A DNA stretch of 64,000 nt from assembly GCA_945860165.1 (NCBI GenBank), contig CAMAPL010000010.1, forward strand, positions 1 through 64,000, read 5' to 3'. Positions 18,839-28,009 of the stretch are shown here, one piece after another. Every line of letters begins with the position of its first letter. Within the stretch, counting starts at the first letter, position 1. The position numbers and the translations under genes were made by a program. The notes beneath the pieces are model-generated. The model searched no databases. It worked only from the letters and a program-made list of their open reading frames with translations, and was not told the DNA's origin. This DNA comes from Rhizobium sp. Q54. GTDB taxonomy: Bacteria > Pseudomonadota > Alphaproteobacteria > Micropepsales > Micropepsaceae.

Positions 18839-19465
18839 TTAGTACAAATGCCCCGCCGCGGACATACTGAACAGCATCGGCACAGACAAAAGCGTGTTGA
18901 CGCGGCTGAAGATCATGGCGGTCTTGCCGGCGGCGGCCTTGTCGGCCGGGGCCAGGTCGGAATACTTGCCGCCGATATTGAGCGCCTTTTTCTGGTTGGG
19001 CCAGATCACGAACCAGACGTTGAACCACATGATCGTGCCCAGCCACATACCAATGCCGATGCCGAGATATTTCGGCACGACCGGCCAGCCTTCCAGACCA
19101 TCGATAAGATCCAGCGTATAGGCTTCCAGAAGATAACCGTTGCGCTGCGCCAGAATGATGCCCAGCACGAGCGTCACCATCGCGGACCAGCGGAACCAGA
19201 ACAAAGCCTCCGGCGCGATATAGCCGGTGACGCCCTTCTTCAGCTCGTCGGGCACTTTGGGCATGGTGGGGATCTGGACGAAATTGAAATACCACAACAG
19301 GCCGATCCACATCACGCTCGCCGCGACATGCAGCCAGCGCAGCGCGAACAGTTCGAAGAGCATCCCGTCAAAGCCCTGGGTGGCGCAATAAATGCCGACC
19401 AGACCGATGGCGAGCACAAAGCTCGCAATCACCACATTGCGAAGATTTCCGAAAAACGCGGCCAT
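18839..19465 (-). CDS. PuuD-like integral membrane protein (urate hydroxylase membrane domain)
   Basis: A 208-residue membrane protein with about four to five hydrophobic helices and conserved-looking histidine/tryptophan-rich segments (LRWLHVAASVMWIGLLWYFN, GTIMWFNVWFVIWPNQKKAL). This matches the N-terminal membrane domain of PuuD-type urate oxidases. The C-terminal cytochrome c domain with a CxxCH motif is absent, and no purine-catabolism genes are nearby, so activity on urate is doubtful. It occupies the position after secD where secF is expected, but it does not resemble SecF. Confidence 0.72.
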   Translation of the reverse strand: MAAFFGNLRNVVIASFVLAIGLVGIYCATQGFDGMLFELFALRWLHVAASVMWIGLLWYFNFVQIPTMPKVPDELKKGVTGYIAPEALFWFRWSAMVTLVLGIILAQRNGYLLEAYTLDLIDGLEGWPVVPKYLGIGIGMWLGTIMWFNVWFVIWPNQKKALNIGGKYSDLAPADKAAAGKTAMIFSRVNTLLSVPMLFSMSAAGHLY

Positions 19466-19513
19466 GGACCCCTCCCCTAAAGACTCGAAGTGTAAACCTT
19501 ACCGGAACCTGTC

Positions 19514-21127
19514 TTAGATCGCCAGCTTGCGGGGGCGCCGGATATTAAGCCAGGCAATGACGATCAGCCGCGTCACCATCACCGATGTGTAGAAAGAGGT
19601 GATGATGCCGACGCCCAGCGCCACCGCGAAACCCTTGATCATGCCGGTGCCGAGCTGGAAGAGGATCAGCGACGCGATCAGATGGGTCATGTTGGCGTCA
19701 ATGATGGTCGCCATGGCGCGGCGGAATCCGGTATCGATCGAGGCCAGCATCGAGCGGCCATTGCGCTGTTCTTCCCGAATTCGCTCATAGATCAGGACAT
19801 TGGCGTCCACCGCCATGCCCATGGTCAGCACAATACCGGCGATGCCGGGCAAGGTCAGGGTGGCCCCGAACATAGTCAGAACAGCCAGCAACAGGACAAT
19901 GTTCATGACCAAAGCGACGTTGGCGAACAGGCCAAAAATGCCATAGCGCAGGATCATGAACAGCGCCACCATGGCGAGGCCGGCAAACGCGGCATAGCGG
20001 CCGGCCTTCACCGAGTCCGCGCCCAGTTCGGCGCCGACGGTGCGCTCTTCGATGATGTTGAGCGGCGCCGGCAGCGCGCCGGCCCGCAGCAGGATGGCGA
20101 GATTGTTAGCGCTGGCGGTGGTGAAGCTGCCGGTGATCTGCCCCGACCCGCCCAGAATGGGGCTGATGATGTTCGGGGCGGTGATCACTTCCTGGTCCAG
20201 GACGATGGCGAAGCGGTGATTGACGTTTTCCTTGGTGACCTCGCCGAACTGGCGCGCACCGACGCTGTCGAAGCGGAAAGTCACCACCGGTTCGCCGGTC
20301 TGCTGGTCGAAACCGGTGCCAGCATCGGTAAGGCGGTCGCCAGATACCATCACCCGGCGATGCACCGCGATCTTCTGGACGGGAAGATTCTTGCTCTGCT
20401 CGTCTCTCATCATCGGAAGGATTTCGCTGCCGATCGGCGGGACCGTGGCGTTGGGATTGGCCTGCTCGTCCACCAGCTGGAAGGTCATCTTGGCGGTCTT
20501 GCCGAGAATTTCCTTCAACTGGCCGGGGTCCTGCAGACCCGGCACCTGCACCAGGATGCGGTCCTCGCCCGAACGTTCGATGCTCGGCTCGCGGGTACCC
20601 AGTTCGTCGATGCGGCGACGGACCACTTCAATGGACTGATCCAGAACCTGCTGGCGCGTTAGCGTCTTGAAGGCATCGGTCATGCGCAGCACGAAACCGC
20701 CATTGCCCGGCTCGGACAGGTCGTACTGCTTGCCGCCCACTGCGAGGACGGAACTGCCCATCACCGGATTGAGACTTTGCAGCAAGGTGCGCGCTTCCTC
20801 GATGCGTGTCGGATCGGTCACCCGCACCGAGACAATGTCGTTACGCGTATTCAGGTCGGTGAGCGGAATGCGCGCCTTGCGGAAGGCGGCGCGGATGTCA
20901 CCGACCATCGCCTCGGCGCGGTCGCGCGTTACCTGGTCGAAATCCACCTGCAGCAACAGATAGGAACCGCCCTGCAGATCCAGGCCGAGATTGACCGTGT
21001 GGCTGGGTAGCCATTTGGGGAACTTGGCGAGGACCTTGTCAGGCAGCGCATTGGGCAGCGCGATAAGAATCCCGCCCAGCAGAATGACGGCGGTGAGGAT
21101 GCGTACCCAAAGGGAAACCTGCAGCAC
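19514..21127 (-). CDS. secD: Protein translocase subunit SecD
   Basis: An inner-membrane partner of SecYEG that uses the proton gradient to help protein export. The 537-residue chain has an N-terminal membrane helix, a large periplasmic domain (LGLDLQGGSYLLLQVDFDQV near residue 46), and a C-terminal RND-like bundle of helices with AVDANVLIYERIREE and TIIDANMTHLIASLILF. It ends after the last helix with a short basic tail, so SecF is not fused to it. yajC lies 7 nt upstream. No secF follows downstream. Confidence 0.96.
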   Translation of the reverse strand: MLQVSLWVRILTAVILLGGILIALPNALPDKVLAKFPKWLPSHTVNLGLDLQGGSYLLLQVDFDQVTRDRAEAMVGDIRAAFRKARIPLTDLNTRNDIVSVRVTDPTRIEEARTLLQSLNPVMGSSVLAVGGKQYDLSEPGNGGFVLRMTDAFKTLTRQQVLDQSIEVVRRRIDELGTREPSIERSGEDRILVQVPGLQDPGQLKEILGKTAKMTFQLVDEQANPNATVPPIGSEILPMMRDEQSKNLPVQKIAVHRRVMVSGDRLTDAGTGFDQQTGEPVVTFRFDSVGARQFGEVTKENVNHRFAIVLDQEVITAPNIISPILGGSGQITGSFTTASANNLAILLRAGALPAPLNIIEERTVGAELGADSVKAGRYAAFAGLAMVALFMILRYGIFGLFANVALVMNIVLLLAVLTMFGATLTLPGIAGIVLTMGMAVDANVLIYERIREEQRNGRSMLASIDTGFRRAMATIIDANMTHLIASLILFQLGTGMIKGFAVALGVGIITSFYTSVMVTRLIVIAWLNIRRPRKLAI

Positions 21128-21134
21128 TGAACTA

Positions 21135-21437
21135 TCAGTCCTTGTCGGCGGGCTGGCTCTTGGTGCGAACGTCAGACAGCGTCGCCTTCAGAACCCGCAC
21201 CTGCACATTGTCGGCGATCTCGATCATAATTTCCGGATCGTCGGTATTAGATGCCTTGACAACCTTGCCCAAGATGCCGCCGGAGGTCACAACTGTGTCG
21301 CCGCGGCGCAGGCCATCGACCATGGCGCGCAGCTGTTTGGCGCGCTGGCTTTGCGGACGCCAGAGAAGAAAGTAGAAGATCGCGATCATCGGCAGCGCGA
21401 GTGTCAGCGTCTGGAACATCGGATCGTTCATATTCAT
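21135..21437 (-). CDS. yajC: Preprotein translocase accessory subunit YajC
   Basis: A 100-residue single-pass membrane protein that associates with SecDF. The N-terminal hydrophobic segment (LTLALPMIAIFYFLLWRPQ) is followed by the family motif RPQSQRAKQ and a conserved GDTVVTSGGILGKVV. It is transcribed with secD, whose start lies 7 nt past its stop, and is divergent from the DUF815 ATPase gene; the 83-nt gap between 21437 and 21521 should hold both promoters. Confidence 0.95.
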   Translation of the reverse strand: MNMNDPMFQTLTLALPMIAIFYFLLWRPQSQRAKQLRAMVDGLRRGDTVVTSGGILGKVVKASNTDDPEIMIEIADNVQVRVLKATLSDVRTKSQPADKD

Positions 21438-21520
21438 ATTGTGCAGATCTCGGTTGGGGATGCGGGCGGACTATAACGGCGCGGCCTTCCTTTGCAACCA
21501 TGGAAAAACAAAGGGTTAGC

Positions 21521-22393
21521 ATGGAAAACAGCGACAAAAATGGCGTATCGGGCGACACCGCCCTGCTGGCCCGGATCGCCGACGCGCTGGAGCGATTGGC
21601 CCCGATGGCCCTGGGCCGCACCCTGCCCGATGGCGACGCCTTTGTCTGGGAGCCGGCGCAAGGCGGGCTGGTGGGCGTGCCGCATGTTGCCCATGTCGAC
21701 CTGTCGCTGCTCAAGGGCGTGGAATCCCAGCGCGACACGCTGCTGGCCAACACCAAACGTTTCGCAGAAGGCCTGCCCGCCAACAATGCCCTTTTGTGGG
21801 GCGCGCGCGGTATGGGCAAGAGCTCGCTGGTCAAGGCGGTGCATGAGGAAATCAATCGCGGGCGCAAAGATCGTCTGGCCCTGATCGAGATTCACCGCGA
21901 GGACATCGACACGCTGCCGCTGCTGCTGCGGATTCTGCGCGGCCCCCATCGCCGCGCGGTGCTCTATTGCGACGATCTTTCCTTCGACAAGGACGATACT
22001 AGCTACAAGTCTCTGAAGGCAGCGCTGGAAGGCGGCATCGAAGGTCGCCCCTCGAACACGATTCTCTATGCAACCTCCAACCGGCGTCACCTGATGCCGC
22101 GCGACCTGGTAGACAATGAGCGGGGCACCGCCATCAATCCGGGCGAGGCGGTGGAAGAGAAAGTCTCGCTGTCAGACCGTTTCGGGCTGTGGCTGGGCTT
22201 TCACCATTGCGGCCAGGACGAATATCTCTCGATGGTCGCCGGCTATGCCGCCTTCCACCATCTCAATATTTCAGACGACGAATTGCGCAAGCGCGCCCTG
22301 ACCTGGGCCATGGGCCGCGGCGGACGCTCAGGCCGCGTGGCCTGGCAGTTCATTCAGGATTTGGCGGGCGAACTCGGGCAAAAACTCGATTAG
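21521..22393 (+). CDS. DUF815 family ATPase
   Basis: A 290-residue AAA-like ATPase of unknown process. The P-loop is GARGMGKSSLVKA near residue 95, and the conserved block LRGPHRRAVLYCDDLSFD with its Walker B aspartates follows. ATSNRRHLMPRD is a further family signature. The ATG at 21521 is chosen over one at 21500 because AAAGGG (21510-21516) sits at a proper ribosome-binding distance. Its 3' end overlaps the convergent M23 gene by 4 nt. The gene is a regular neighbour of yajC-secD in alphaproteobacteria. Confidence 0.88.
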   Translation: MENSDKNGVSGDTALLARIADALERLAPMALGRTLPDGDAFVWEPAQGGLVGVPHVAHVDLSLLKGVESQRDTLLANTKRFAEGLPANNALLWGARGMGKSSLVKAVHEEINRGRKDRLALIEIHREDIDTLPLLLRILRGPHRRAVLYCDDLSFDKDDTSYKSLKAALEGGIEGRPSNTILYATSNRRHLMPRDLVDNERGTAINPGEAVEEKVSLSDRFGLWLGFHHCGQDEYLSMVAGYAAFHHLNISDDELRKRALTWAMGRGGRSGRVAWQFIQDLAGELGQKLD

Positions 22394-23061
22394 TTCGAAG
22401 CCGAAGTGGTCGAGAGATGCGAGCGCGGATTGACCGGCGTCGCGTTCGAACGAATTTCGAAATGCAGCTGCGGGCTAGTGACGTCGCCGGTCTCGCCGGA
22501 ATAGCCGATCACCTGGCCGCGGGCGACAAAATCGCCCTTAGTCACCACCAGCCGTTCCGCATGGGCATAGGCCGTGGTGTAGCCACCGCTATGTTTCAGC
22601 AGCACCAGATTGCCATAGCCTTTGAGTTCGTCACCGGCATAGGTGACGGTGCCGGAGGCGGACGCGTGAATCGGCGCAGCCATGGCGGTGGAAATATTAA
22701 TGCCGTCATTCTTGCCGCCGCTGGAAGTGGCGCCGAAATCGGAAACCACCCGGCCGCTGACCGGCCAGGCGAAGGTCGGCGCGCCGCCGACGGGCGCCAG
22801 CGGCTGCGATGTCACGGGCGTGTAGGGCGTCACATTCCTGGTGACATAATTGGGCGCCGGCCGCGGCGTCGGCGCGGCATACTTGTCCTGATAGACATAA
22901 GTCTTGGCCTGTTTTTTCTTGGCGACGGCGCGCGACTTGCCCATGCGCGTATTGGCATCCCAGGTGAGGTGGGTTTCGGGCGTCTCGGGCATGCAGCCCG
23001 CCAGCAGCGGCGCCGTCAGCGCGGCAAGCGCGACAATAATAACTTTACGAAGCTGACCCAT
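22390..23061 (-). CDS. M23/LytM-domain lipoprotein (NlpD-like)
   Basis: A 223-residue outer-membrane-directed lipoprotein. The signal peptide ends in the lipobox LLAGC (Cys23). A proline-rich linker precedes the M23 domain from about residue 95 (FAWPVSGRVVSDFG...GGKNDGINI). The first metal-site histidine found in active M23 peptidases (GxHxGxD) appears as NDGIN, so one zinc ligand is missing, whereas AYAHAERL and LHFEIR remain. A non-catalytic activator of cell-wall amidases, as NlpD and EnvC are, is likely. No LysM domain is seen. Confidence 0.82.
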   Translation of the reverse strand: MGQLRKVIIVALAALTAPLLAGCMPETPETHLTWDANTRMGKSRAVAKKKQAKTYVYQDKYAAPTPRPAPNYVTRNVTPYTPVTSQPLAPVGGAPTFAWPVSGRVVSDFGATSSGGKNDGINISTAMAAPIHASASGTVTYAGDELKGYGNLVLLKHSGGYTTAYAHAERLVVTKGDFVARGQVIGYSGETGDVTSPQLHFEIRSNATPVNPRSHLSTTSASN

Positions 23062-23206
23062 CGGATTGTGCCTTCTGCACTGTCTCGAAATGGATCATGG
23101 CCACGAAAATTTGAAAAGGATTTAACTATGCGGCGCGACTTCTGTAGCGTCACCAGGGCCCCAGACCACACAGGCTCGTAGGTGCGGGCGGAAAGTTAAC
23201 GAGACC

Positions 23207-23971
23207 TTATTTTTCCAGGGCGCCCCGCAGGGTCTCCAGCACCGACATTTCGGTCAGGTTGAGATGCAGCGGCGTCACCGCGATCTTGCCGGCAGTGACC
23301 GCGCCCAGATCGCTGTTGCCGGGCGGCGTGGCGCGGCGCCGGCGCAGGCCGATCCAGTAATAGGCGCGCTGGCGCGAATCCATGCGTTCCTCGATCTCGG
23401 TGGACTGCAGGTCATACTTGCCCTGCGGCACAACCGCGACGCCTTTGACATCGGCAGCAGCGCAGGCCGGAAAGTTCACATTCATCAGCGTGCCCACCGG
23501 CCAGCCAGCCGCAACTAGGCGGCGCACCACATCGGCGCCATGTGTTTCGCCCGCCGACCAGTCGATCTCCAGCCGCGAAGATTCGTCATAGGACTGCGAC
23601 AGGGCAATGGACGGAATGCCCAGGGCACAGCCTTCCATAGCGCCCGCAATGGTGCCGGAATAGGTGACGTCATCGGCCAGGTTGGAGCCCCAGTTGACGC
23701 CGGACAGGATCAGCGTCGGCACCTTGTCTTTCAACAGGTGCAGGCAGGCCATCATCACGCAGTCGGTGGGCGTGCCGCTGACGGCATAGTGATGCTCGTC
23801 CATCTTGCGCATGCGCAGCGGCGCGCTCAGGGTCAGGGAATGCGAGGAGCCGGACTGTTCATTCTCAGGCGCCACCACCCAGACATCGTCGGACAGGGCG
23901 CGGGCGATGTTTTCCGCGACGACCAGTCCCGGCGAATAGCTGCCGTCGTCATTGGTGACCAGAATGCGCAT
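23207..23971 (-). CDS. surE: 5'/3'-nucleotidase SurE
   Basis: A metal-dependent nucleotidase that dephosphorylates nucleoside monophosphates and is linked to stationary-phase survival. The N-terminus [10 protein letters not shown] has the metal-binding double aspartate, NEQSGSSHSLTL supplies the phosphate site, and SGVNWGSNLADDVTYSGTIAGA is the second signature. At 254 residues it has normal length. The start overlaps the serS stop. pcm, which often follows surE in proteobacteria, is not present; only 145 nt separate it from the M23 gene. Confidence 0.97.
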   Translation of the reverse strand: MRILVTNDDGSYSPGLVVAENIARALSDDVWVVAPENEQSGSSHSLTLSAPLRMRKMDEHHYAVSGTPTDCVMMACLHLLKDKVPTLILSGVNWGSNLADDVTYSGTIAGAMEGCALGIPSIALSQSYDESSRLEIDWSAGETHGADVVRRLVAAGWPVGTLMNVNFPACAAADVKGVAVVPQGKYDLQSTEIEERMDSRQRAYYWIGLRRRRATPPGNSDLGAVTAGKIAVTPLHLNLTEMSVLETLRGALEK

Positions 23972-25269
23972 CAGGTTTTCACAATAACTTTCTTGCCGCC
24001 CATGTAAGGCTGCAGCACATCCGGGATGGCAACACTGCCATCAGGCTGCTGGTAGTTTTCCAGGATGGCAACCAGGGTGCGGCCAACCGCCAGGCCGGAG
24101 CCGTTCAAGGTATGCACCGGGCCTTGCACCTTGCCCTCAGCATTGCGGAAACGGCTATTCATGCGCCGCGCCTGGAAGTCGCCGCAGTTGGAGCAGGAGG
24201 AAATTTCGCGATACGCATTCTGGCCCGGCAGCCAGACTTCGATGTCATAGGTCTTTATCGCCGAAAAACCCATATCGCCGGTGCAAAGCGTCACCACGCG
24301 ATGGGCGAGGTCCAGCTTCTTCAGGATTTCCTGCGCCGCATCGGTCATACGCTCATGCTCGGCAGCTGACTGGTCGGGCGTGGTGATAGAAACCAGTTCC
24401 ACCTTGGAGAATTGGTGCATACGAATCATGCCGCGCGTGTCGCGCCCCGCCGCACCGGCTTCGGCGCGGAAGCAGGGCGTGAAGGCGGTGAAGCGCAGCG
24501 GCAGTTCGGCTTCGCCCAGAATTTCGTCGGCGACGTAATTGGTCAGCGACACTTCGGCCGTGGGGACGAGCCAGAAGGGGTCTTCGTTGGTGGTGAGAAA
24601 CAGATCGCCCTGGAATTTCGGCAGCTGCCCCGTGCCGAACAGCGCCGCGCTTTTCACCAGCACCGGCGGCGAGATTTCGGTGTAACCGAACTGCGCCGTG
24701 TGGGTATCGAGCATGAAAGCGCCCAGCGCCCGCTCAAGCCGCGCCAGATCATTCTTCAGATAAACAAACCGCGAGCCCGACACCTTGGCGGCGCGTTCGA
24801 AATCCATCTGGCCAAAGGCTTCGCCGATCTCGAAATGCTGTTTGGGATTGCTGATCCCCGGCGGCTTTCCGAAAGCGCGGGCATCAACCGGCGCATTGGC
24901 GCTTTCGTCCGCGCCGTTCGGCACATCGGCGGCGGGGATATTGGGAATCACCGCCAGCAGGTCGCGCAGCTCTTTTTCCAAGTCGCGCTGTTCTTGTTCG
25001 CCCTGCTGAATGGTGTCTTTCAGTCCCGCAACCTCGGCCATCAGGCCAGTCGCCTGAGCTTCGTCTTTCTTCGCCTTGGCGTGACCGATCAGCTTGGAGG
25101 CTTCGTTGCGCCGCGCCTGGCTGTTTTGCAGCCGCACCAGCAGGTCGCGCAGCACCTTGTCCTTCTCCAGCACCGCGCCGATGACGGCCTGCGCATCAGC
25201 CATGCCCCGGCGGGTCAGACCTTGCACAAAGGCACTGGAATCGTCGCGGATAGCCTTGATGTCGAGCAT
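23971..25269 (-). CDS. serS: Seryl-tRNA synthetase
   Basis: Charges tRNA(Ser) with serine. The 432-residue class II synthetase has an N-terminal antiparallel coiled coil (about residues 30-105, rich in Lys/Glu/Gln), then motif 2 ([24 protein letters not shown]) split around the ATP site and motif 3 ([17 protein letters not shown]). It lies between tatC and surE in the usual alphaproteobacterial order, though a decayed histidine kinase gene now separates it from tatC. Its stop overlaps the surE start. Confidence 0.97.
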   Translation of the reverse strand: MLDIKAIRDDSSAFVQGLTRRGMADAQAVIGAVLEKDKVLRDLLVRLQNSQARRNEASKLIGHAKAKKDEAQATGLMAEVAGLKDTIQQGEQEQRDLEKELRDLLAVIPNIPAADVPNGADESANAPVDARAFGKPPGISNPKQHFEIGEAFGQMDFERAAKVSGSRFVYLKNDLARLERALGAFMLDTHTAQFGYTEISPPVLVKSAALFGTGQLPKFQGDLFLTTNEDPFWLVPTAEVSLTNYVADEILGEAELPLRFTAFTPCFRAEAGAAGRDTRGMIRMHQFSKVELVSITTPDQSAAEHERMTDAAQEILKKLDLAHRVVTLCTGDMGFSAIKTYDIEVWLPGQNAYREISSCSNCGDFQARRMNSRFRNAEGKVQGPVHTLNGSGLAVGRTLVAILENYQQPDGSVAIPDVLQPYMGGKKVIVKT

Positions 25270-25453
25270 GGGAATTTCTCCGGCACAGGCTCATGCCACG
25301 GCCTCCCGCACCCGTCAAAGGCAGGGGAAATCCGGGCTGTGCGGACGCCGGCTGCTTAACAGGACCCTAATTCCAGCGGAACAATTGCAGCAAGCTGCGA
25401 AACCACGCCGCGACCTGGGCCGGCGTAACATTTCCTCAGACGTGGGGGTGGGT

Positions 25454-25463
25454 GGGGGGGGGG
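25454..25463 (+). repeat. G10 tract directly before the histidine kinase start
   Basis: Ten consecutive G bases end one base before the ATG at 25465, within a longer G-rich stretch from 25443. It occupies the ribosome-binding region, so changes in its length would alter spacing. The gene itself is already broken. Confidence 0.9.
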
Positions 25464-25464
25464 T

Positions 25465-26531
25465 ATGAAACGGGTTTCAGGACATCATATTTCCGTGCGG
25501 GTCCGATCCGCGCTGGACGCGCTGGACGCCCAATTGTCGCGGCTCGGCCGCGTCGGCTCCACAGCCGCCCTCACCGCCATGGCGGTGAGTTTTGCTGTGC
25601 CACTGCATTTCCTGGTGCGCACGCTGGAGGGCCTACCGGTTCAGCCCCTCTCCATCCTCAATCTCTCGCTGGAAATCGTGATCGTCGCGGCGCCGATGAT
25701 ATTCTATGCCCGCGATGTCATCGCCCAGCTCAAAAAGAGCCGTGCCCGGCTGGACGAGATGTCCCGCCGCCTCGCCATCTCGGCCGAGCAGGCCCAGCAT
25801 GCCAAAAAGGCCAAGTCCGCCTTCCTCGCCAATATGAGCCATGAACTACGCACGCCGCTGAACGCCATCATGGGCTTTTCCGAGGTGATGAAGGAGCAGC
25901 ATCTGGGGCCGGTGCACAATCCGCGCTATCTCGGTTATGCCGCCGACATTCATTCCAGCGGGTGCCATCTGCTGAGCATCATCAACGACATTCTCGACCT
26001 GTCGAAGATCGAAGCGGGGAAAATGTCCCTGGAAAGCGCCGAGGAATTCCCCCTGCGCCACTCGCTGGGAGGTTCGCTCGCCATGGTCGCCGAACTGGGC
26101 CAGAAATATGGTGTGCGCGTCGTCGGCGAACTGCCGCCCGAACATGTACGTGTGCTGGCGGTGGACCGCATGATCCGCCAGATCATGATCAATCTGTTTG
26201 GCAATGCCATAAATTCACCCCCGCCGGCGGCAGCGTGACGGTCAGCTGCGCCGCCAAGGCCTATGGCGGCTATGCCGTGACGGTGCGGGATTCCGGCATC
26301 GGCATGACGGAATAGGAAATTTCCCAGGCCCTGACGCCGTTTGGGCAGATCGTAAACAAGCTAACCGCCACCCATAACGGCACTGGGCTGGGTCTGCCGC
26401 TGGCCAAAGCGATGCTGGAACTGCACGACGGCACGCTGGAAATCTCCAGCTAGCCGGGCCACGGCACCCACATTGTGCTGAACTTCCCGGCCAGCCGCAT
26501 CCGCAACGGTCGTGCCGCGGCTGCTGCGTAG
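25465..26531 (+). pseudogene. Sensor histidine kinase, PdhS/DivJ-like, with a frameshift and two in-frame TAGs
   Basis: The intact first part (257 codons) has two N-terminal membrane segments (about residues 33-52 and 66-82), and the H-box SHELRTPLNAIMGF with His126, then GPVHNPRYLGYAADIHSSG typical of the alphaproteobacterial PdhS/DivJ group. A missing base at about 26211 shifts the frame in the N-box (NLFGNAI-KFTPAGG). The ATP-binding domain continues in the next frame (DSGIGM, GTGLGLPLAKA) but holds TAG at 26313-26315 and 26451-26453, in GMTE-stop-EIS and ISS-stop-PGHGT. Without the kinase domain the product cannot autophosphorylate. Confidence 0.85.
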
Positions 26532-26570
26532 CAACACCTAGCGAGGATTTTTAGCCGCCAGCCAGAAGCG

Positions 26571-26610
26571 AGGAGCGATGTGGGCGTATAGCCCATGAGC
26601 GATGAGCGAC
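26571..26610. repeat. Small intergenic repeat with a short hairpin
   Basis: TGGGC (26581-26585) pairs with GCCCA (26591-26595) over a GTATA loop, and the octamer GAGCGATG occurs on both sides (26573-26580 and 26597-26604). It lies between the convergent kinase pseudogene and tatC. It might belong to a dispersed intergenic repeat family, but no other copy was noticed in this window. Confidence 0.45.
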
Positions 26611-26633
26611 GCCGGCAGCGGACAAAAAGACCG

Positions 26634-27455
26634 CTAGGAGGGCATTAAGTCTCTGGCGGCGCGGGCAGCATCTTCCTTGGAGCGGCTGCGCTCGATCATC
26701 ATCACGCAGAAAATCGAAACCTCGTAGAGCAGCACCAGCGGCACCGCCAGCGCCAGCATGGAGATCGCGTCGGGCGGGGTGAACACCGCCGCCACGGCGA
26801 ATAGCCCGACAATGGCGTAGCGGCGCATCTCGCGCAGGCCCTTGCTGCCCACGATCCCGACCTTGCCCAGCAGCGATAACAGCACCGGCAGCTGGAAGGT
26901 CAGGCCGAAGGCAAAAATGAGCGTCATCACCAGGCTGAGATAATCGCTGACCTTGGCCTGCAGCTCGATCCCCATGGCGCCGTCAGTGGTCGGGGCCTGG
27001 TAGCCGGCGAAAAATTCGATCGAGAAAGGCAGCATGATGTAATAGACGAAGGATGCGCCCAGCGTGAACATGAACGGCGTGGCGATCAAGAAAGGCCAGA
27101 AGGCGTTTTTCTCGTGCTTGTAAAGGCCGGGCGCCACAAAAATCCAGAGCTGCGCGGCAATGGCGGGAAAGCCCAGGCAGATACCGCCGAACATGCCTAT
27201 CTTGATCTTGGTGAAGAAGACTTCGGTCAACGCCGTATAGATCATGTGATCGTTGGGCTTGCCCTTCAGTGCCTGGTGCAGCGGCTCGGCCAGGAAGTTG
27301 AAAATCTGCGTCGAGAAAGCGAAGCAGACGACAAAACAGATACCGAAGGACACCACGGCCCAGATCAGCCGCCGGCGCAGTTCCAGCAGATGCTCCATCA
27401 GCGGCGCCTTGGTGGCGTCGAGCGCCGCTTCGTCTTCTTGGGAGGGCGTGATCAC
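26634..27455 (-). CDS. tatC: Twin-arginine translocase subunit TatC
   Basis: The six-helix membrane receptor that binds twin-arginine signal peptides of folded exported proteins. Visible landmarks are MEHLLELRRRL near residue 18, the first helix IWAVVSFGICFVVCFAF, and FWPFLIATPFMFTLGASFVYY. I chose the GTG at 27453-27455, giving 273 residues, because it starts 10 nt after the tatB stop and just before the conserved block; a longer frame to 27557 would overlap tatB. The stop is TAG. Confidence 0.94.
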   Translation of the reverse strand: MITPSQEDEAALDATKAPLMEHLLELRRRLIWAVVSFGICFVVCFAFSTQIFNFLAEPLHQALKGKPNDHMIYTALTEVFFTKIKIGMFGGICLGFPAIAAQLWIFVAPGLYKHEKNAFWPFLIATPFMFTLGASFVYYIMLPFSIEFFAGYQAPTTDGAMGIELQAKVSDYLSLVMTLIFAFGLTFQLPVLLSLLGKVGIVGSKGLREMRRYAIVGLFAVAAVFTPPDAISMLALAVPLVLLYEVSIFCVMMIERSRSKEDAARAARDLMPS

Positions 27456-27465
27456 AGCGCGTCCG

Positions 27466-27927
27466 TCATGGCGTGGCTGGACGCTCGGCCGGCGGAGTCT
27501 CGCCGGCAATGTCCGCCACGTCGAATTCGCCGGCTCGCGGCGCTTGGGTGATTTCAAACTCGCCGCTGCGCGGCTCGGGCCCGCCTTCCGGGGCGGCGGA
27601 GGCTTCCGGCGCCGACTGTCCGGCGCCGTCCGTCATGTCGCCCAGCGGATTGCTGAAGCTGTTCTGCACATCGTTCATCGTGTTGTTGAAATCGGAAACC
27701 GGATTGTTCTTTTTCAGATCTTCGATTTCCTTGCGCAGTTCATCCAGTTCGGTCTGGCGCGCCATCTCATCGAAGCTTTTGCGGAATTCGTTCGCCATGC
27801 CGCGCGCCTTGCCCGCCCATTTGCCCGCCATGTTCATCAGGCGCGGCAAATCCTTCGGCCCCACCACGACCAAAGCCACGATGAGCAGGATGAGAATATG
27901 ACTCCAGCTGAACAGGTCGAACATCAA
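27466..27927 (-). CDS. tatB: Twin-arginine translocase subunit TatB
   Basis: A 153-residue single-span protein that forms the Tat receptor with TatC. The N-terminal helix (LFSWSHILILLIVALVVVGP) ends at the family Gly-Pro, followed by an amphipathic helix (PRLMNMAGKWAGKARGMANE) and an acidic, proline-rich tail. The order tatA-tatB-tatC is preserved with short gaps. Confidence 0.93.
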   Translation of the reverse strand: MMFDLFSWSHILILLIVALVVVGPKDLPRLMNMAGKWAGKARGMANEFRKSFDEMARQTELDELRKEIEDLKKNNPVSDFNNTMNDVQNSFSNPLGDMTDGAGQSAPEASAAPEGGPEPRSGEFEITQAPRAGEFDVADIAGETPPAERPATP

Positions 27928-28009
27928 AGACGCCCCCCGCGATCCGAAAAAACGCGGGCCTAAAAAACGCGCGATGAACCGGATCGCGCAATGAAATGAA
28001 AGTCGCGGA

